Source: Mucidula mucida (lineage: Eukaryota; Basidiomycota; Agaricomycetes; Agaricales; Physalacriaceae). From it: DNA of 43,627 nucleotides. Below the pieces are notes generated by a model. That model was not told the DNA's origin, ran no database searches, and saw nothing but the letters and a program-made list of their open reading frames with translations. The first letter of the stretch is position 1. The number at the start of each line of letters is the position of its first letter. The stretch is from the NCBI GenBank assembly GCA_015501055.1, contig JADNYV010000291.1, forward strand, positions 1 through 43,627, given 5' to 3'. A program made the position numbers and the translations under genes. Of this stretch, positions 20,083 through 30,767 are shown in pieces.

Positions 20083-21814
20083 ATGGTCTCTCTTCAGGTA
20101 TACCTCGCCGTGGGCTCGTCCATCGGCTACCTTCTCCTGGTCAAGGCGCTGCGCTGGAAACGATACAACGATGTACACAAGAGATACCTCCATAAACACA
20201 GGCAGGGGACGTTGACACCGGAGGACGCCCAGGTTATCGTGCACTTGGCTATGACATGGGATATGCCTACCCTCATGCAATACTCGTTGGAGTTTGCGCT
20301 GTTCAAGACGTTCGGTGTCGTGCGTGCCCTCTCTCACACCTCACTCGTGTCTGACTCTTGGGCTAGCCTACCATATCCCAAATCCTTGCAGATACGAAGC
20401 AAATGTGCGGTCCCATGGCCACAAAGCGTTATATGGATGTGAGTCGCAAGCCTCCTTTCTTGATATTGTTCGACCTGATCATTTCCAGACCAAGATCTTA
20501 ATCGGTAGAATTTTTTGGTTCCGCGGAAAGACGTTGCTTTAACGATGGACAGCGTCGTGGACGTTATGTCCGCTCTCTGGCATCTCGCCCTTCAACCCCC
20601 CAACCAGCCGAGCTGGCGAGATTGATCCTCGAGCCAATATTGCCATCGCTCGCACGAATTATCTCCACGGCCAATACCCAATTGTGTGTCCTCCTTCTCA
20701 CCGACGTCATCATTCTGAAGCTTCGTAGAAAAACGATGATATGCTTTACACGTTGAGCTTATTCGTGACTGAACCAATCGTAGGCTTTTCCTTCTGCTGC
20801 GTGTACTATATTCCTGACCGTCATTACAGCGTTTCGCACACGAATATGGATGGCGAGACTTATCTGAGCTAGAGTGTCAGGTAGGTTCTTTTTGTTAAAC
20901 ATCTGTCAGTCTTCTGATTATGACAGGCAACGTTTATGTTCTGGCGCGAAATCGGTCTTAGAATGAAAATCGAAGGCATCCCGGACACTCTGGCCGCTTT
21001 TATGGATTGGGCCCAGGTCTTTGATTCTCGTTTATATCGCTCTCAAACGTTAATGCATCATACAGGGCTACGAAGAAGTGCATATGGTCCCCGCAACGAC
21101 CAACGAGGTCATCGCTACACCCAACATCGAAATCTTGATCAGCATATTTCCTAATGTCCTCGGTCTCAGGACCTTCGCACGTAAAGCAACGATTACCGTA
21201 ATCCCAGAGCGCGTTCGCATAGCGATGCTGTGGGTGCTTCACATTCTCACCTTCTATATCTCCTCATACCTTATAGGCAACCTTCCCAGCCGCGATACAT
21301 GCATCTGCTTCTCGACGCTGGGATTGCCGCGTTTAGATTCCTTCAGCTTCATCTCTCCCTTCCGCGGAGCAGTCCCCACCACTTCGTGGAACGGGATATA
21401 TGGAAACTTCGCGCGGGTGGGAGATATCCTTCACATGAGTATCCTAGGCAGTGGCAAGGACAGCCGTGGTATAAACCTAAGCCGACTACGACAATAGGCT
21501 GGTTATGGGAGAGATTTCTTCTTTCGATTGGCCGGCACACTGAACTGCCTTCTGAGCAATTGCGATGCCAAGGATATGTATTGGAGCAAATGGTGCGTCT
21601 CTTCATGAAGCGCAAGCGTATATTGAACGAATATTCCCTCGGTGTTAGGGCCCACTTCGATTCGAGAAGGGTAAGGTTTCATATGTGTCGGTCCTTCACA
21701 TCGTTAAAGCAAATGTCTCCAGATGGTCAACAGTCGGCACGCGCAGAGGCGGAGAAACTACTCGGTAGGGACATACCAGATGCGTGGGTAGACAGGATCG
21801 CTGAACCGCAGTGA
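20083..21814 (+). CDS. ER-bound oxygenase, mpaB / rubber-oxygenase-like
   Basis: Eleven exons keep phase and give 413 residues: 20083-20319, 20367-20438, 20489-20504, 20553-20683, 20729-20779, 20830-20880, 20927-21016, 21066-21229, 21277-21592, 21649-21670 and 21723-21814. Two exons are only 16 and 22 nt. The N-terminus has a membrane anchor (VYLAVGSSIGYLLLVKAL) followed by RWKRYNDVHKRYL. Family motifs include FALFKTFGVPTISQILADTK, RANIAIARTNYLHGQYPI, NDDMLYTLSLFVTEPI, FWREIGLRMKIEGIP and RCQGYVLEQMGPLRFEK. MpaB of the mycophenolic acid pathway cleaves a farnesyl side chain, and latex-clearing proteins of the same fold are heme oxygenases. An alkene or prenyl-chain oxidation is plausible, with the substrate unknown. 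The gene is complete, unlike the P450 pseudogene before it. Confidence 0.8.
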
Positions 21815-22143
21815 TCTGCATCGGTGTTCCTTACGCCTTCTGGGGCTGTGATGCATAGCTTGTGACGCGCTTGTGAATCAATGTCAACATTTGTCGAAGC
21901 GCATCATCCAAGTGATTGTATATTTTTGATTCATGATCGTCACTTCATCCATACATCCAGTCATTCAGAGTCAATATCTGACACGGGTTGTGCGGCACAA
22001 GAGCGGTGAGCGCCCAATTAGGCGCCTGTACAGCCTTACGACCCTGCAAGATGGGCTTATCATATCGGGATCATTGACAGTCAGCATTTGATACAAAAAG
22101 CTTGATTCAAAACTACCATCAGCACACTTCATTTTTACACGCG

Positions 22144-22883
22144 ATGAACTGGCCTTGGGGAGCAGCTCAACCCGCAGCACCAGCACCATGGGGAAACTTT
22201 GGCCAGCCCGGTGCGCTGCCGCAGGTGGTGTACAATCAGTTTGGCCAACCCGTCCCACAAGCGGGGTGGCCGTTTAACAACGACAACAATCCCGGTACGT
22301 CACGGTGTTGTCCGTTAACATTTATTCAAGCTGATAGAGCCCCCTCCCCTCCCCCGCAGCGCCCTGGCGAAACGGGAGCAAATGGCCGCAACTGCATCCC
22401 ATCCTAGCGGCGGACGTGACGCAGCTCACCTACAACGTCACACAGAAAGCGAGCGTGGGCATCAACTCGAGCGCGTACCTAGCGAACGCGCACACGCCCG
22501 CCACGCGCAACCCGACGGCGCACATGCGCCTGATATCGCCGCAGTTCCCGTGGAGCATCGACATCCAGCCGCATGCGCCCGTTACGGTGGGTATGGTGTG
22601 GGACGCGATACATGCGGTGTTTCAGGATGATATACGTGATTCGGAGTGGGGGCTTGTGGTGGTGCATGATAGGAAGCTGAGGGCGGCGATTGAGAAGGCG
22701 GCGAAGAAGAGGACGGATTCTGGGGATAAGAATGCGAGTAAGAGGGTGAGGAGGATAGATTGGCTTGGGGAGCAGGTGTGCTTGAAGGGGCTTGAGTACG
22801 ATGAGAGTTTTGCAAAGGCGCGGTTGCTCCCCGGCGAGAAGGAGTGCGCAGAGACATGGGTTGTACGATTATATGCCCCATGA
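22144..22883 (+). CDS. DUF6699-domain protein
   Basis: Two exons (22144-22294 and 22360-22883) give 224 residues. The first exon is a low-complexity Pro/Gln/Trp-rich leader (MNWPWGAAQPAAPAPWGNFG). The second begins WRNGSKWPQLHPILA and carries the domain core: LTYNVTQKASV, FPWSIDIQPHAPVTVGMVWD, then RRIDWLGEQVCLKGLEYDE. The pattern (W-x-I-x-V followed by VTV and a late VDWL/IDWL) is typical of agaricomycete DUF6699 proteins, which have no known function. The start at 22144 gives an in-frame spliced product. It ends 67 bp before the stop of the convergent dehydratase gene. Confidence 0.75.
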
Positions 22884-22950
22884 TGATAGTCATTATCGGT
22901 GTGGATGGAAAATTGCATTTGTATTATATAGGCTTCTTCACAGCTTTAGT

Positions 22951-24575
22951 CTACCACTCTCTGATTGCGCCATCTTCACCGCGCCCTAAGGAAAAAACAT
23001 TAGATGGTGATCAAGAGTAAAAGGGAAATAAGCGTACATATCGGGTTCCTCCAAGCCTTAACCTCGCCAGCCCGGAACTTGGCATCCTCCTGCCTGATCA
23101 TATCCTCGTTCAGCGATATGCCCAACCCAGGTGCCTGCAAGAGAGGAATCATGCCGCCCTTCACCTCGAACACCTCGGGATTGGTCATGTAAGTAAAGAG
23201 ATCATAGTCACCGGCGTTATAGTGCATCTATGCAAAACGTCAATGACGTGTATACAGTCTGTATGCATAGATCATTATTCACCTTCCAGCTCATCTCGCA
23301 GATAACAAAGTTTGGAGTTGAGAAACCGATTTGGAGTGAGGCGGCGAATGCGATGGGGCCGAGAGGACAATGCGGCGCGACACCAATGTCGTATGTTCTA
23401 AGCGACCGTGGTCAGGAATGTAATATCACACTATAGACGTGACGTACTCGGCCATAGTCGCAATCTTCTTCGTCTCAGAGATTCCGCCGGCGTGCGCAAT
23501 ATCCGGCTGAATGACATCTATACATCCGGATTCAAAGTAAGGCCGTACGTCCTGGCGCGTAAATAGGCGCTCTCCGAGCTGCTTATTATGACAATCAGAT
23601 CTCTTGCAGTCGATCAAACCTACGTACGGCAATGGGTATACTCGTCGATGCGTATAGCGCCACAAGCTCCTGGTGCTGGCCGGGGAGAAGAGGCTCTTCA
23701 ATGAAAAGCGGCCGATGCGGCTCGAGCGCTTTAGCGAGCTGCTTGGCCAGCGGTCGATGTACGCGTCCGTGGAAGTCAAGGCCAGCATCCAGACCGAGGC
23801 TCTTCACCTGCCTCAGGCGCTCCACGGTCGCGTCCAATGCACTTGGGGAGTCCAGCCAGCCCAGACTTTCTACAGCGTTCATCTTCACGGCGGTGAAGCC
23901 CTGCTCCTTCCTGACTTTTGCCTGTTCGAGAACGTCGGACGGGCGGTCGCCTCCAATCCAGCCGTATACCTTGCATCGATCGCGTCTGAAGGGAATATGA
24001 GTAGACTTTTTAGAGACGTGGAATACAAGAAACGTACACTTTTCCACCGAGAAGCTGCCAGACGGGGACTCCAAGAGTCTTGCCTTTGATATCCCTAGGC
24101 GCGTTGTTATCAGAATTGGCGAGATGGAAGGTGAATTGATGTACCAGAGAGCAATATCCAACCTGTATAGATGCATTCATTAGTCAGATCGAATTGAGAG
24201 GCTTCAATAAACCAACGCACCCAGAAAGCGCACTCATGAGCACCTCTCCACCCCGGTAAAACCGATGGCGATACGCGCTCTGATATATATCCTCGATATT
24301 CGCGCTGTCCCATCCAATAAAGCGCTCCTTGATATCTACAAACGCGCCTTCCACCGCATCCGTATGTCCTAGCATAACACACCGCATCAGACATAATCCA
24401 AGCTCTAAATAAATCTAAACTCACCTTCAAGCGTCGCCTCGCCCCACCCAACAATCCCCTTCTCCGTCTCGATGCGCACAAACAGCCACCTCGGGCGCAC
24501 GTAGAACGTCTCGATGTTCTTGATCAGGTCTGCAGAAGCGGACTTGAGTCCTTCAGTCAGAGTAGCGTTCGACAT
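22951..24575 (-). CDS. Enolase-superfamily aldonate dehydratase (D-galactonate dehydratase type)
   Basis: Starting at 24575 with MSNATLTEGLKSASADLIKN and spliced through about seven exons, it gives ~400 residues. It ends in WRNPIWRGEDGAIREW, the usual DgoD-like tail. The capping domain includes IVGWGEATLEG and YRHRFYRGGEVLMSAL. The barrel carries the catalytic set: Lys in AVKMN, metal ligands in LGLDAGLDFHGRVH, LFIEEPLL and LGERLFTRQD, and the general-base His in DIGVAPHCPLGP. In bacterial DgoD these residues dehydrate D-galactonate to 2-keto-3-deoxy-galactonate. The sequence is unlike fungal L-galactonate dehydratase (LGD1/GaaB), which is of the fuconate-dehydratase type. An intron splits the last exon just before the final 12 residues. 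A 16-bp promoter element is shared with the dehydrogenase/aldolase pair. The exact substrate stereochemistry is inferred. Confidence 0.85.
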
Positions 24576-24650
24576 TGTATACGGATATAGATGGAGATGT
24601 AGGAGGGACACACACCCCGCGTTTTATGAGCGATCTGGGGATGGCGGTTT

Positions 24651-24671
24651 CGGTCCGGCGGCTATGGACGG
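24651..24671 (+). promoter_or_regulatory. Shared cluster element upstream of the dehydratase
   Basis: CGGTCCG (24651-24657) runs directly into CGGCGGCTATGGACGG (24656-24671). The 16-mer recurs with one change (CGGCGGTTATGGACGG) at 26792-26807, in the dehydrogenase/aldolase promoter. It lies 81-96 bp upstream of the dehydratase start. Multiple CGG triplets fit a Zn2Cys6 target. Confidence 0.55.
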
Positions 24672-24675
24672 CTAA

Positions 24676-25115
24676 TGCCCCTGTGCACGGATATTCGTGT
24701 GGCGGCCCCATGACTGGCAGAACACGTACAGACGCGAGATCGTTTATCCCCAAGCGGTCTAGCCTTTGTGATATCAGGCTATGGGTTCAGACTTGCTGCG
24801 CCACATTGCAGATGTCACGTTGCACTGAGTTCGCTTCTTCTGACATAAAATTCGCTTGTTCTGAGAGAAAACAGCGGACAACAGGCTTCTTTCCCATTCA
24901 TCACTACATTGCCGTGTAACGACTATTACGTGACTGCGCCCGATGCATTTATTTTGCTTCCTCCTTCTTGTATGCAGCAATATAATTTTGCGAGCGTGCA
25001 CAGTCGCATCGAAACCGACTGTCAATTCGATTAGAGAGCAATGAAGAGAAGACACCGTCCTGCCTGTGTATCGTATATAAAAGCACATTCAATTACCATA
25101 ACACAAAAAATTCCC
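24676..25115. other. Region between dehydratase promoter and dehydrogenase stop
   Basis: About 440 bp with no recognised gene. It holds the distal dehydratase promoter and the 3' flank of the dehydrogenase gene, with an AT-rich end near 25100 (acacaaaaaattcccc). Confidence 0.4.
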
Positions 25116-26665
25116 CTAATACGCGCCCACCATAATCTTCATCATCATATTTCCCTGCTCATCCTTCCCCCGCGCAACCGTCTGAAACGCCTCCTTGGTC
25201 TTTTCCAGCGGATACCTCGCAGTCACCAGCTTGTCCAGCCCAGGAAGCCGATCGCCTTCAAACATCGCCAGCGCCTCGGTGTACGTATTGCTACGAATCA
25301 CACACAACCTCAGTAACGCTCAAAGATGAGATGGTGGACATACCAGAAGCGCATAACACCGACAATATCCACCTCGCGGAACGCAGCAGCCGCGAGCGGT
25401 CTAAGAGGCCGCGAATGAGCATACCAACACACAAAAAAGAAAAAAACACCGCACAAAGTCGCAACAGTAGCACCCATCCCAATAATCGCCACCTTCCCAG
25501 ACGGACGAGCGGCCTACACACACACACACACACACATATCAGTCAACAACAAAAAACGAAACAAAATAAAACCCACATATATCCCAGCCTGAACACAACT
25601 CTCCACCCCCGAACACTCATACACCACATCAAAGCCATCTTTCCCTTCCCCCAGCATCCCCACCAACACCCCCGCCACCTCCTTCGCCTTTTCCAAACCT
25701 CCCTTCGACTTCTCCAATACATGCCCCATCGTCGCAAACCCCTCCCGAGTCGCAAACCCCACCCTCCGCTCATCGATATCCACAATACACACTTTCGCCG
25801 CGCCCTGCGCCTTGGCCACGGCGCACTGCAATATCCCCATCGGGCCGGCGCCAAATATCAACACAGACTGGCCGGGGGAGGCTGGGGCGCGACGCGACGC
25901 GTGGAGCGCGACGGAGAGAGGCTCGACGATGGATGCTTGTTCGTAGCTGCAGTTCGCGGGCATAATATGTAGGAGACGCGCCTGGATTCAATATCATAGG
26001 GTTAGGCTTGGATAGAGATGGATGGGATAAGGGTACGGTACAGGATGGTTGATGAAGGACTGAAGCGTCCCATCGAGGATAGGATTCGACTTGGCCGAGG
26101 AACAGTAGCGCACTGCAGCATAATACACTTTAGCGTTGGGAAGTAAGGAGGGAAGAAGACTCACTATCAGGACACAGGTTATACTTTCCCTGCTTGCAAT
26201 ACCGGCAGAACCCGCACTGGATGCCTGCCTCCACCGCTACACGGTCCCCGACCTTGACTTCATGCACACCTTGTCCCACCGCCGTCTACACCACATCTTT
26301 AGAATCACCACGCCATGGTTGTTACCATACGCACCACAATCCCAGCCGCTTCATGGCCTAACACCGCCGGCTTCTCATGCACAAAGCTCCCGTTTCTCGC
26401 ATGGAGGTAATAATGCACTAGGGAATCAGAAATAGAACATCGTTTGTATTGAGGAGGATAATCCACGTACAATCAGAGCCGCACAATCCCGTCGCCTGAA
26501 TAGACACCTGCGCTTCCCCCGGCCCAGGTAGTCCGATCTCCCTCTCCTCCTAGAAGCAACGTACACTCGTTAGTCTCGTAGATATGACGCGAAAGCATAA
26601 CGTACAATCACCAGCTTCTCCGGCCCATGCAAAACAGCGCGAACATTCTTCCTCGTATCAGTCAT
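25116..26665 (-). CDS. Zinc-dependent polyol/aldose dehydrogenase (sorbitol dehydrogenase family)
   Basis: The start at 26665 gives MTDTRKNVRAVLHGPEKLVI, followed by EEREIGLPGPGEAQVSIQAT. Catalytic zinc ligands are in GLCGSDLHYY and GHEAAG, with Glu in SIVEPLSVALHA. The structural zinc lobe is CGFCRYCKQGKYNLC. The Rossmann motif is VLIFGAGPMGILQCA, and the acidic IVDIDERR after it suggests NAD rather than NADP. The C-terminus (LEKTKEAFQTVARGK) is typical of medium-chain dehydrogenases. Relatives oxidise sorbitol, xylitol, L-arabinitol or galactitol, and some oxidise aldoses. In this cluster it could make the aldonolactone or ketose feeding the dehydratase. Several introns interrupt it, one with a CA microsatellite. 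It is divergent from the aldolase gene across 239 bp. Confidence 0.82.
25516..25536. repeat. (CA)n microsatellite in a dehydrogenase intron
   Basis: About ten CA units (TG on the coding strand) lie just before the exon that encodes AARPSGKVAIIGMG, near the 3' part of the intron. Length variation is likely between strains. Confidence 0.85.
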
Positions 26666-26904
26666 AGTGTGTTCAAAAACTCACAATCTCGTATCTGTTA
26701 TAAGCGGAATAAACGACCAACACGAAAAGAAAAAGTCGACACGGGATTTAAGCATCCCCTGCCTGGCGGTCCGGTAGCCGCTTACGCCTAGCGGCGGTTA
26801 TGGACGGAAAAGGATCGGTATCTAAATACCCCCACCTGATCGTGATCTCTGTCAGCACACACGTCCTTACTTTTCACCACCGACAACCCAACTCACTAGA
26901 CACG
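26666..26904. promoter_or_regulatory. Divergent promoter of dehydrogenase and aldolase
   Basis: 239 bp between opposing starts. CGGTCCG lies at 26767-26773 and CGGCGGTTATGGACGG at 26792-26807, matching the dehydratase promoter element at 24656-24671 in 15 of 16 positions. The 16-mer is 98 bp from the aldolase start and 127 bp from the dehydrogenase start. A GGTATCTAAATACC element at 26818-26831 is a TATA-like palindrome for the aldolase side. Confidence 0.55.
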
Positions 26905-28147
26905 ATGGCACCGCAAAGACCGTTCATCGATGGCGTGTACGTGCACCGACACTCTGTCCTATTCCTCCAATTGACGTATCCGATCGCAGCTATTGCCCAC
27001 TGATCACGCCCTTCAAAGCCGGCTCGGAGGACGTCGACTTTGAGGCGATCCAAGCACAGGTCGCGCGCCTCGCCGCCGCCGATATGGGCATCGTCCTCCT
27101 TGGAACCAACGGCGAAGGTCAGTCGGCAAGTCCGATACTTGGTTATCAGACATCTCACCCGCGCAACGTGCAGCGTCCCATCTCTCCGATAAAGAACGGA
27201 CCGACATTATCCGCGCCTCCCGCGAAGCTCTCGACAAAAATGGCTTCACCCACGTTCCCTTGCTCGTTGGTACCGGTACCGGCTCCGCGAAAGAAACCGT
27301 CAGGCTATGTTTCGAAGCCAAGGACGCTGGAGCGGATTATGCCATCACCATATCACCGGGATACTTCAGCTTTGCAGTCGGTCGCGATAAGAAGGCGTTG
27401 AAATCGTATTTCCTCGAGGTGCTGGATAAGAGTCCGATCCCGGTCATGATATACAACTTCCCGTACGTGCCCAGCCCCACTCCATACGACGCTGCGGCTC
27501 ATCGCGACATAGGGGCGCTGCAGCTGGCATCGACTTTGATTCCGATTTCCTCTCTGAGCTCGCCGAGCACCAGAATTGCTTTGGGGCCAAGGTAATATTT
27601 GCATCCACGGACCAGTCCCATGAGCTCATAATTCCCATGACCAGCTCACCTGCGCAGGCATCGGCAAAGGCCACCGTCTATCGGCGTACACGCAATCAGA
27701 AGCGTATAAAAAGCGCCACCCGACTAAATTCTTCGTGCTGCCAGGTTTCGCAGACTACCTTCTCCCAGCACTCGTTAGCCGGCAGAATGGGTGCATAACA
27801 GGCACCGGTAATGTTATCCCGAAAACGATTGTGGCTCTATACAAAGCTAGCGTGCACGCGCTGAAGACCGGCGGTGTGGCTGAAATGAACAAGGCGTTGG
27901 AGCTTCAGGATATTGGTAAGTCGCGGATGTTATCGAGAGAATTGAATCTTACTGTCGCATAGTTTCCGAAGCAGACTGGGCCATCGTCAAAGCGGGTATC
28001 GGAGGCACCAAGTACGCGTTGGACCAGTACATCCAGCAGGGCTTGGGTGGCGTTCCGCGGTCTCCCCTTCCAGTGGCCACCGACGAGATCAAAGCCATGT
28101 TAGAGATTGGTCTGAAGCGAGCGCTAGAGTACGAAAAGTCGATATAA
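26905..28147 (+). CDS. DHDPS/NAL-family keto-acid aldolase (probable 2-keto-3-deoxyaldonate aldolase)
   Basis: Exons begin at 26905-26936 (MAPQRPFIDGV), 26990-27117 and 27174 onward, ending at 28147 in LKRALEYEKSI, for about 315 residues. The (beta/alpha)8 class-I aldolase landmarks are present: YCPLITPFKAG, VLLGTNGEASHLSDKER (the GTNGE loop), the catalytic tyrosine in VMIYNFPG, and the Schiff-base lysine in CFGAKLTCAGIG. DHDPS-family enzymes cleave or condense pyruvate-derived 2-keto acids. In fungi the family includes the 2-keto-3-deoxy-L-galactonate aldolase GaaC/LGA1. Next to an aldonate dehydratase, cleavage of a 2-keto-3-deoxyaldonate to pyruvate and glyceraldehyde is the best reading. 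A lysine-pathway role is unlikely because fungi use the aminoadipate route. No organelle targeting signal is evident. Confidence 0.85.
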
Positions 28148-28673
28148 GGCAAAGCTGATACCCGTATTGTAATGATATCTGCAACGCACGAAGGTCTACG
28201 GGGTGACGTGAGGATAACGCTAAGAATAAGTTTTGCGCATACCATCGTCTACTAATTCGAAAGCATACTGTAAGCGAGACGTTGAAGCCAAGTGGGTTTC
28301 TAGAATACAAGGCGATCAGCAGTATTTCTGAGTGGAAGAGAAGGGAGACTTGTATATAACACTCGAGGCGTTGATATCGACTGATAAATGCAAGAATTTG
28401 ACCCGCATTGAAGCATCGAAACCGACAGTTAGTTGAACCTTGCTTGATCATGAGACTGCGAAGGCATTGGGATGTCCACATTCAAAAGGGCGAAATTTCG
28501 ATTGTGGATATCTATAACGCTGAGGTGTCGTGTCACTTCGAGTGTCCATGCATCCAATGAAATGATTATAAGCTCGTCAAGTATAACAGAGTCCGTCCGG
28601 GTGGTATACAGTAAATCTAAAATAGCCATGAATAACCACCACGAAATACCAAAAGACAACTCACAATACGCAT
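28148..28673. other. Intergenic stretch, no gene recognised
   Basis: Convergent region between the aldolase and the small membrane protein. Only short unsupported open frames were seen. Confidence 0.4.
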
Positions 28674-29156
28674 CTACAATCCACTCTTCTTCCCTTTCCG
28701 CTTCGAGTGTCTCCTCTTCCTCTTCTTCTCCTGCGTTGGCTCTGGCATCACAGGCGTTGGTAACGCGCCGCGTAACTTCGTCCCACCCCCCTTCAGCGCC
28801 TCCGTAATAATCGGGCTCGCCGCCGGTCTAAACTTGAACTGCTCCGAGTACCTGCTCGCCCGTCAGACAACCAACCCAAACCGAGACACCACATACCGCT
28901 TAGCGAAAACAACCTTATTCTTCCTCTCCCAAGCCTTCTTGCGCATGGAAAATGCGAGCCAGAACATGACACCGACGAATGCGATGAGGGCTACGCGCTT
29001 CCACGGTGCTGGGGTCGGCTGGTGGAAGCGAGAATCGATAGGGTACTGTCGGCGGAGGAGATGTTCCTTCTCATCTTCGACGTCCGACTCGTCGTCAGAG
29101 ACATCCTCCACGGTCGTGCGCCGCGTCGGTTGCGGCTTTTCGTGTAGTTGGGTCAT
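28674..29156 (-). CDS. Small single-pass membrane protein, unknown function
   Basis: Two exons (29156-28897 and 28851-28674) separated by a 45-nt intron give 145 residues. The N-terminal half is hydrophilic and acidic (VEDVSDDESDVEDEKEHLLR). One membrane helix follows (WKRVALIAFVGVMFWLAFSM), then RKKAWERKNKVVFAKRYSEQ, and a Lys/Arg-rich end (KKRKRRHSKRKGKKSG). An acidic cytosolic N-terminus with a strongly basic C-terminus suggests an ER or nuclear-envelope membrane protein. I do not recognise the family. It has no promoter element in common with the sugar-acid cluster. Confidence 0.65.
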
Positions 29157-30394
29157 GGAGGTCTAAAGGTAAGGATTGGATGTGGCTGTGCAGTGAGCTG
29201 TCACTACCACGTGTCACTGTTGGTGCGTCTTCACACTCGCGTCCAATCCTCACCGATTATCTCTCCCCGCGTCATACTCTATCTACCCGTATGAAGTTTG
29301 TCGGGAGATGACAGTGGGTCGATTAGAGGTTCTGTCCCAATGTGAGCCCCGTATACTGTGGTAGGATTATCTTTGCTCATGTCGAGAGACAGTCTACACC
29401 ATATTGTCGGTGACCATGCTTAACTCTCTCAAACGACTAAGCGAACAAGTACGTCCTGATCCGTCGAAGCAGACCTTGAATCATTCTTTGGCGGTCAGTC
29501 ATTTTGTACTCAGCAAGTCAACCGTCTTCTTAGACGCACTCGTATTGCATGATGGAATCGCCACTGCTTCGCAGAATTTCGCAGGTACTGAAGCTATTAC
29601 TTGGACACACTGACCGCCTTTGATGAACTTGTGGGTGGCCGATAACCGCGCATTCTTTCATACTTTTACAGCGCAAGCAGCTGGTACAGTAAAGTACATA
29701 GATCTACTAAATACACAGAGCGCGAACGAGATTCTGGTCACGATGCCAGAAATAGTACTAAGATGTCTACAGAAGCATTGAAAAGATATGCCTGTCGGGA
29801 TGATTCGAGTACTTTTCGGTCACTGGCAGGAAATGATTTGTCTTTTCCAAGCGATTTCCTAGTCGGATATTCATCGGCTCTTGGAAGCGCTCTTTTTTCC
29901 TGATCACCGCCAGTGCCGGAATATGATGGTCTCCCCTGACCTTCGAGCTGTTGGCAGCGCAAGAAAGGTGCCTTGGATACGAATTACGCGTAAATGTGAC
30001 AGTGAGTAAACAGCTACCTCCGGCAGACTGTCGCGTTCACTCATTCCTAGTCAATGTGTTAGTATCCGACCACCCAATTTCGGCTCCCTCCGCATCCGCA
30101 CAGCTGGAACACAGAAACCTTTCGAGATTTCTGGGCACGCCTTTTACCAGGCGAACTTTACTACACTCACGCCTTCTGGCTATCGCCTACTGTCTTCTGA
30201 ACCCATGACGTACCGCCAAAAGTCACCTTGTCCGTGAGTTATTGAATCGCTTGTCTTGTCAAGGTGCTTGTCCAGCACTGCACCAGGCGTTGCTCTTGTA
30301 GACCTATACAAACAGCCTGCAATGGTCGGAGGACTAAGACAACATTATTAGAAGCAGACCTGTTCTATGCGCAAAATACAAGGGTGTCGCACTT
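29157..30394. other. Poorly resolved region with possible exon fragments
   Basis: No clean gene model emerges. One fragment around 30106-30232 (plus) reads YQANFTTLTPSGYRLLS, weakly like the repeat blocks of secreted fungal serine hydrolases. Another candidate start at 29416 (MLNSLKRLSEQ) has a GT donor after it. These could be remnants of the gene fragment at 30395-30745. Confidence 0.3.
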
Positions 30395-30745
30395 CCTTCG
30401 CCCACGTCACCCTCGAATTACTCCAAGCCCTGAATACAGATGGCATTCCTGGAACCGCGTCCAGTCCCGGCGTGAGCAAAGTCTGATCGTCGTGGTCGCT
30501 GATTTACACTCCTCTGACCATTGGCGGTGTGCATGGGATGATCCTCTGCGCGGAGAAGTACGAATCTTTCTATCCTATGAGGTATGGCGGTGACCAGAGC
30601 GAAGTGAGTTACCATGCATTCCGAGCGTCATGAACAAGACTAATTCATTCATCAGAGATTCAGTATGAAGCTGGTAGTGGATATGCAACCCGTTCTCTTC
30701 CCTTCTCCACACATTGTCACGCTTACTTCACATTTCAGAGAATGA
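30395..30745 (+). pseudogene. Gene fragment, family not recognised
   Basis: Frames here read FAHVTLELLQALNTDGIPG, then after a stop TIGGVHGMILCAEKYESFYP and MRYGGDQSE. A gtgagt donor at 30604 and an atcag acceptor at 30655 join the latter to RFSMKLVVDMQPVLFPSPH, ending at 30745. The last intron looks genuine, but I cannot connect the two upstream frames by a legal splice. This is either a decayed gene or one whose earlier exons I misread. It ends 22 bp from the stop of F-box-like copy C on the other strand. Confidence 0.3.
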
Positions 30746-30767
30746 TATTCCTCCTCACCAGCGACCT

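Noticed and set aside
22951..24575. Assignment as fungal L-galactonate dehydratase (LGD1/GaaB)
   Set aside because: The motifs GLDFHGRVH, LFIEEPLL and APHCPLGP and the WRNPIWRGED tail are those of the DgoD branch. LGD1 belongs to the fuconate-dehydratase branch with different surroundings.
25331..25972. 213-codon plus-strand frame
   Set aside because: It overlaps dehydrogenase exons on the other strand and is low-complexity His/Pro/Thr sequence caused by the opposite-strand coding and the CA repeat.
26905..28147. Assignment as lysine-pathway dihydrodipicolinate synthase
   Set aside because: Fungi make lysine by the aminoadipate route, and the neighbours indicate sugar-acid catabolism.
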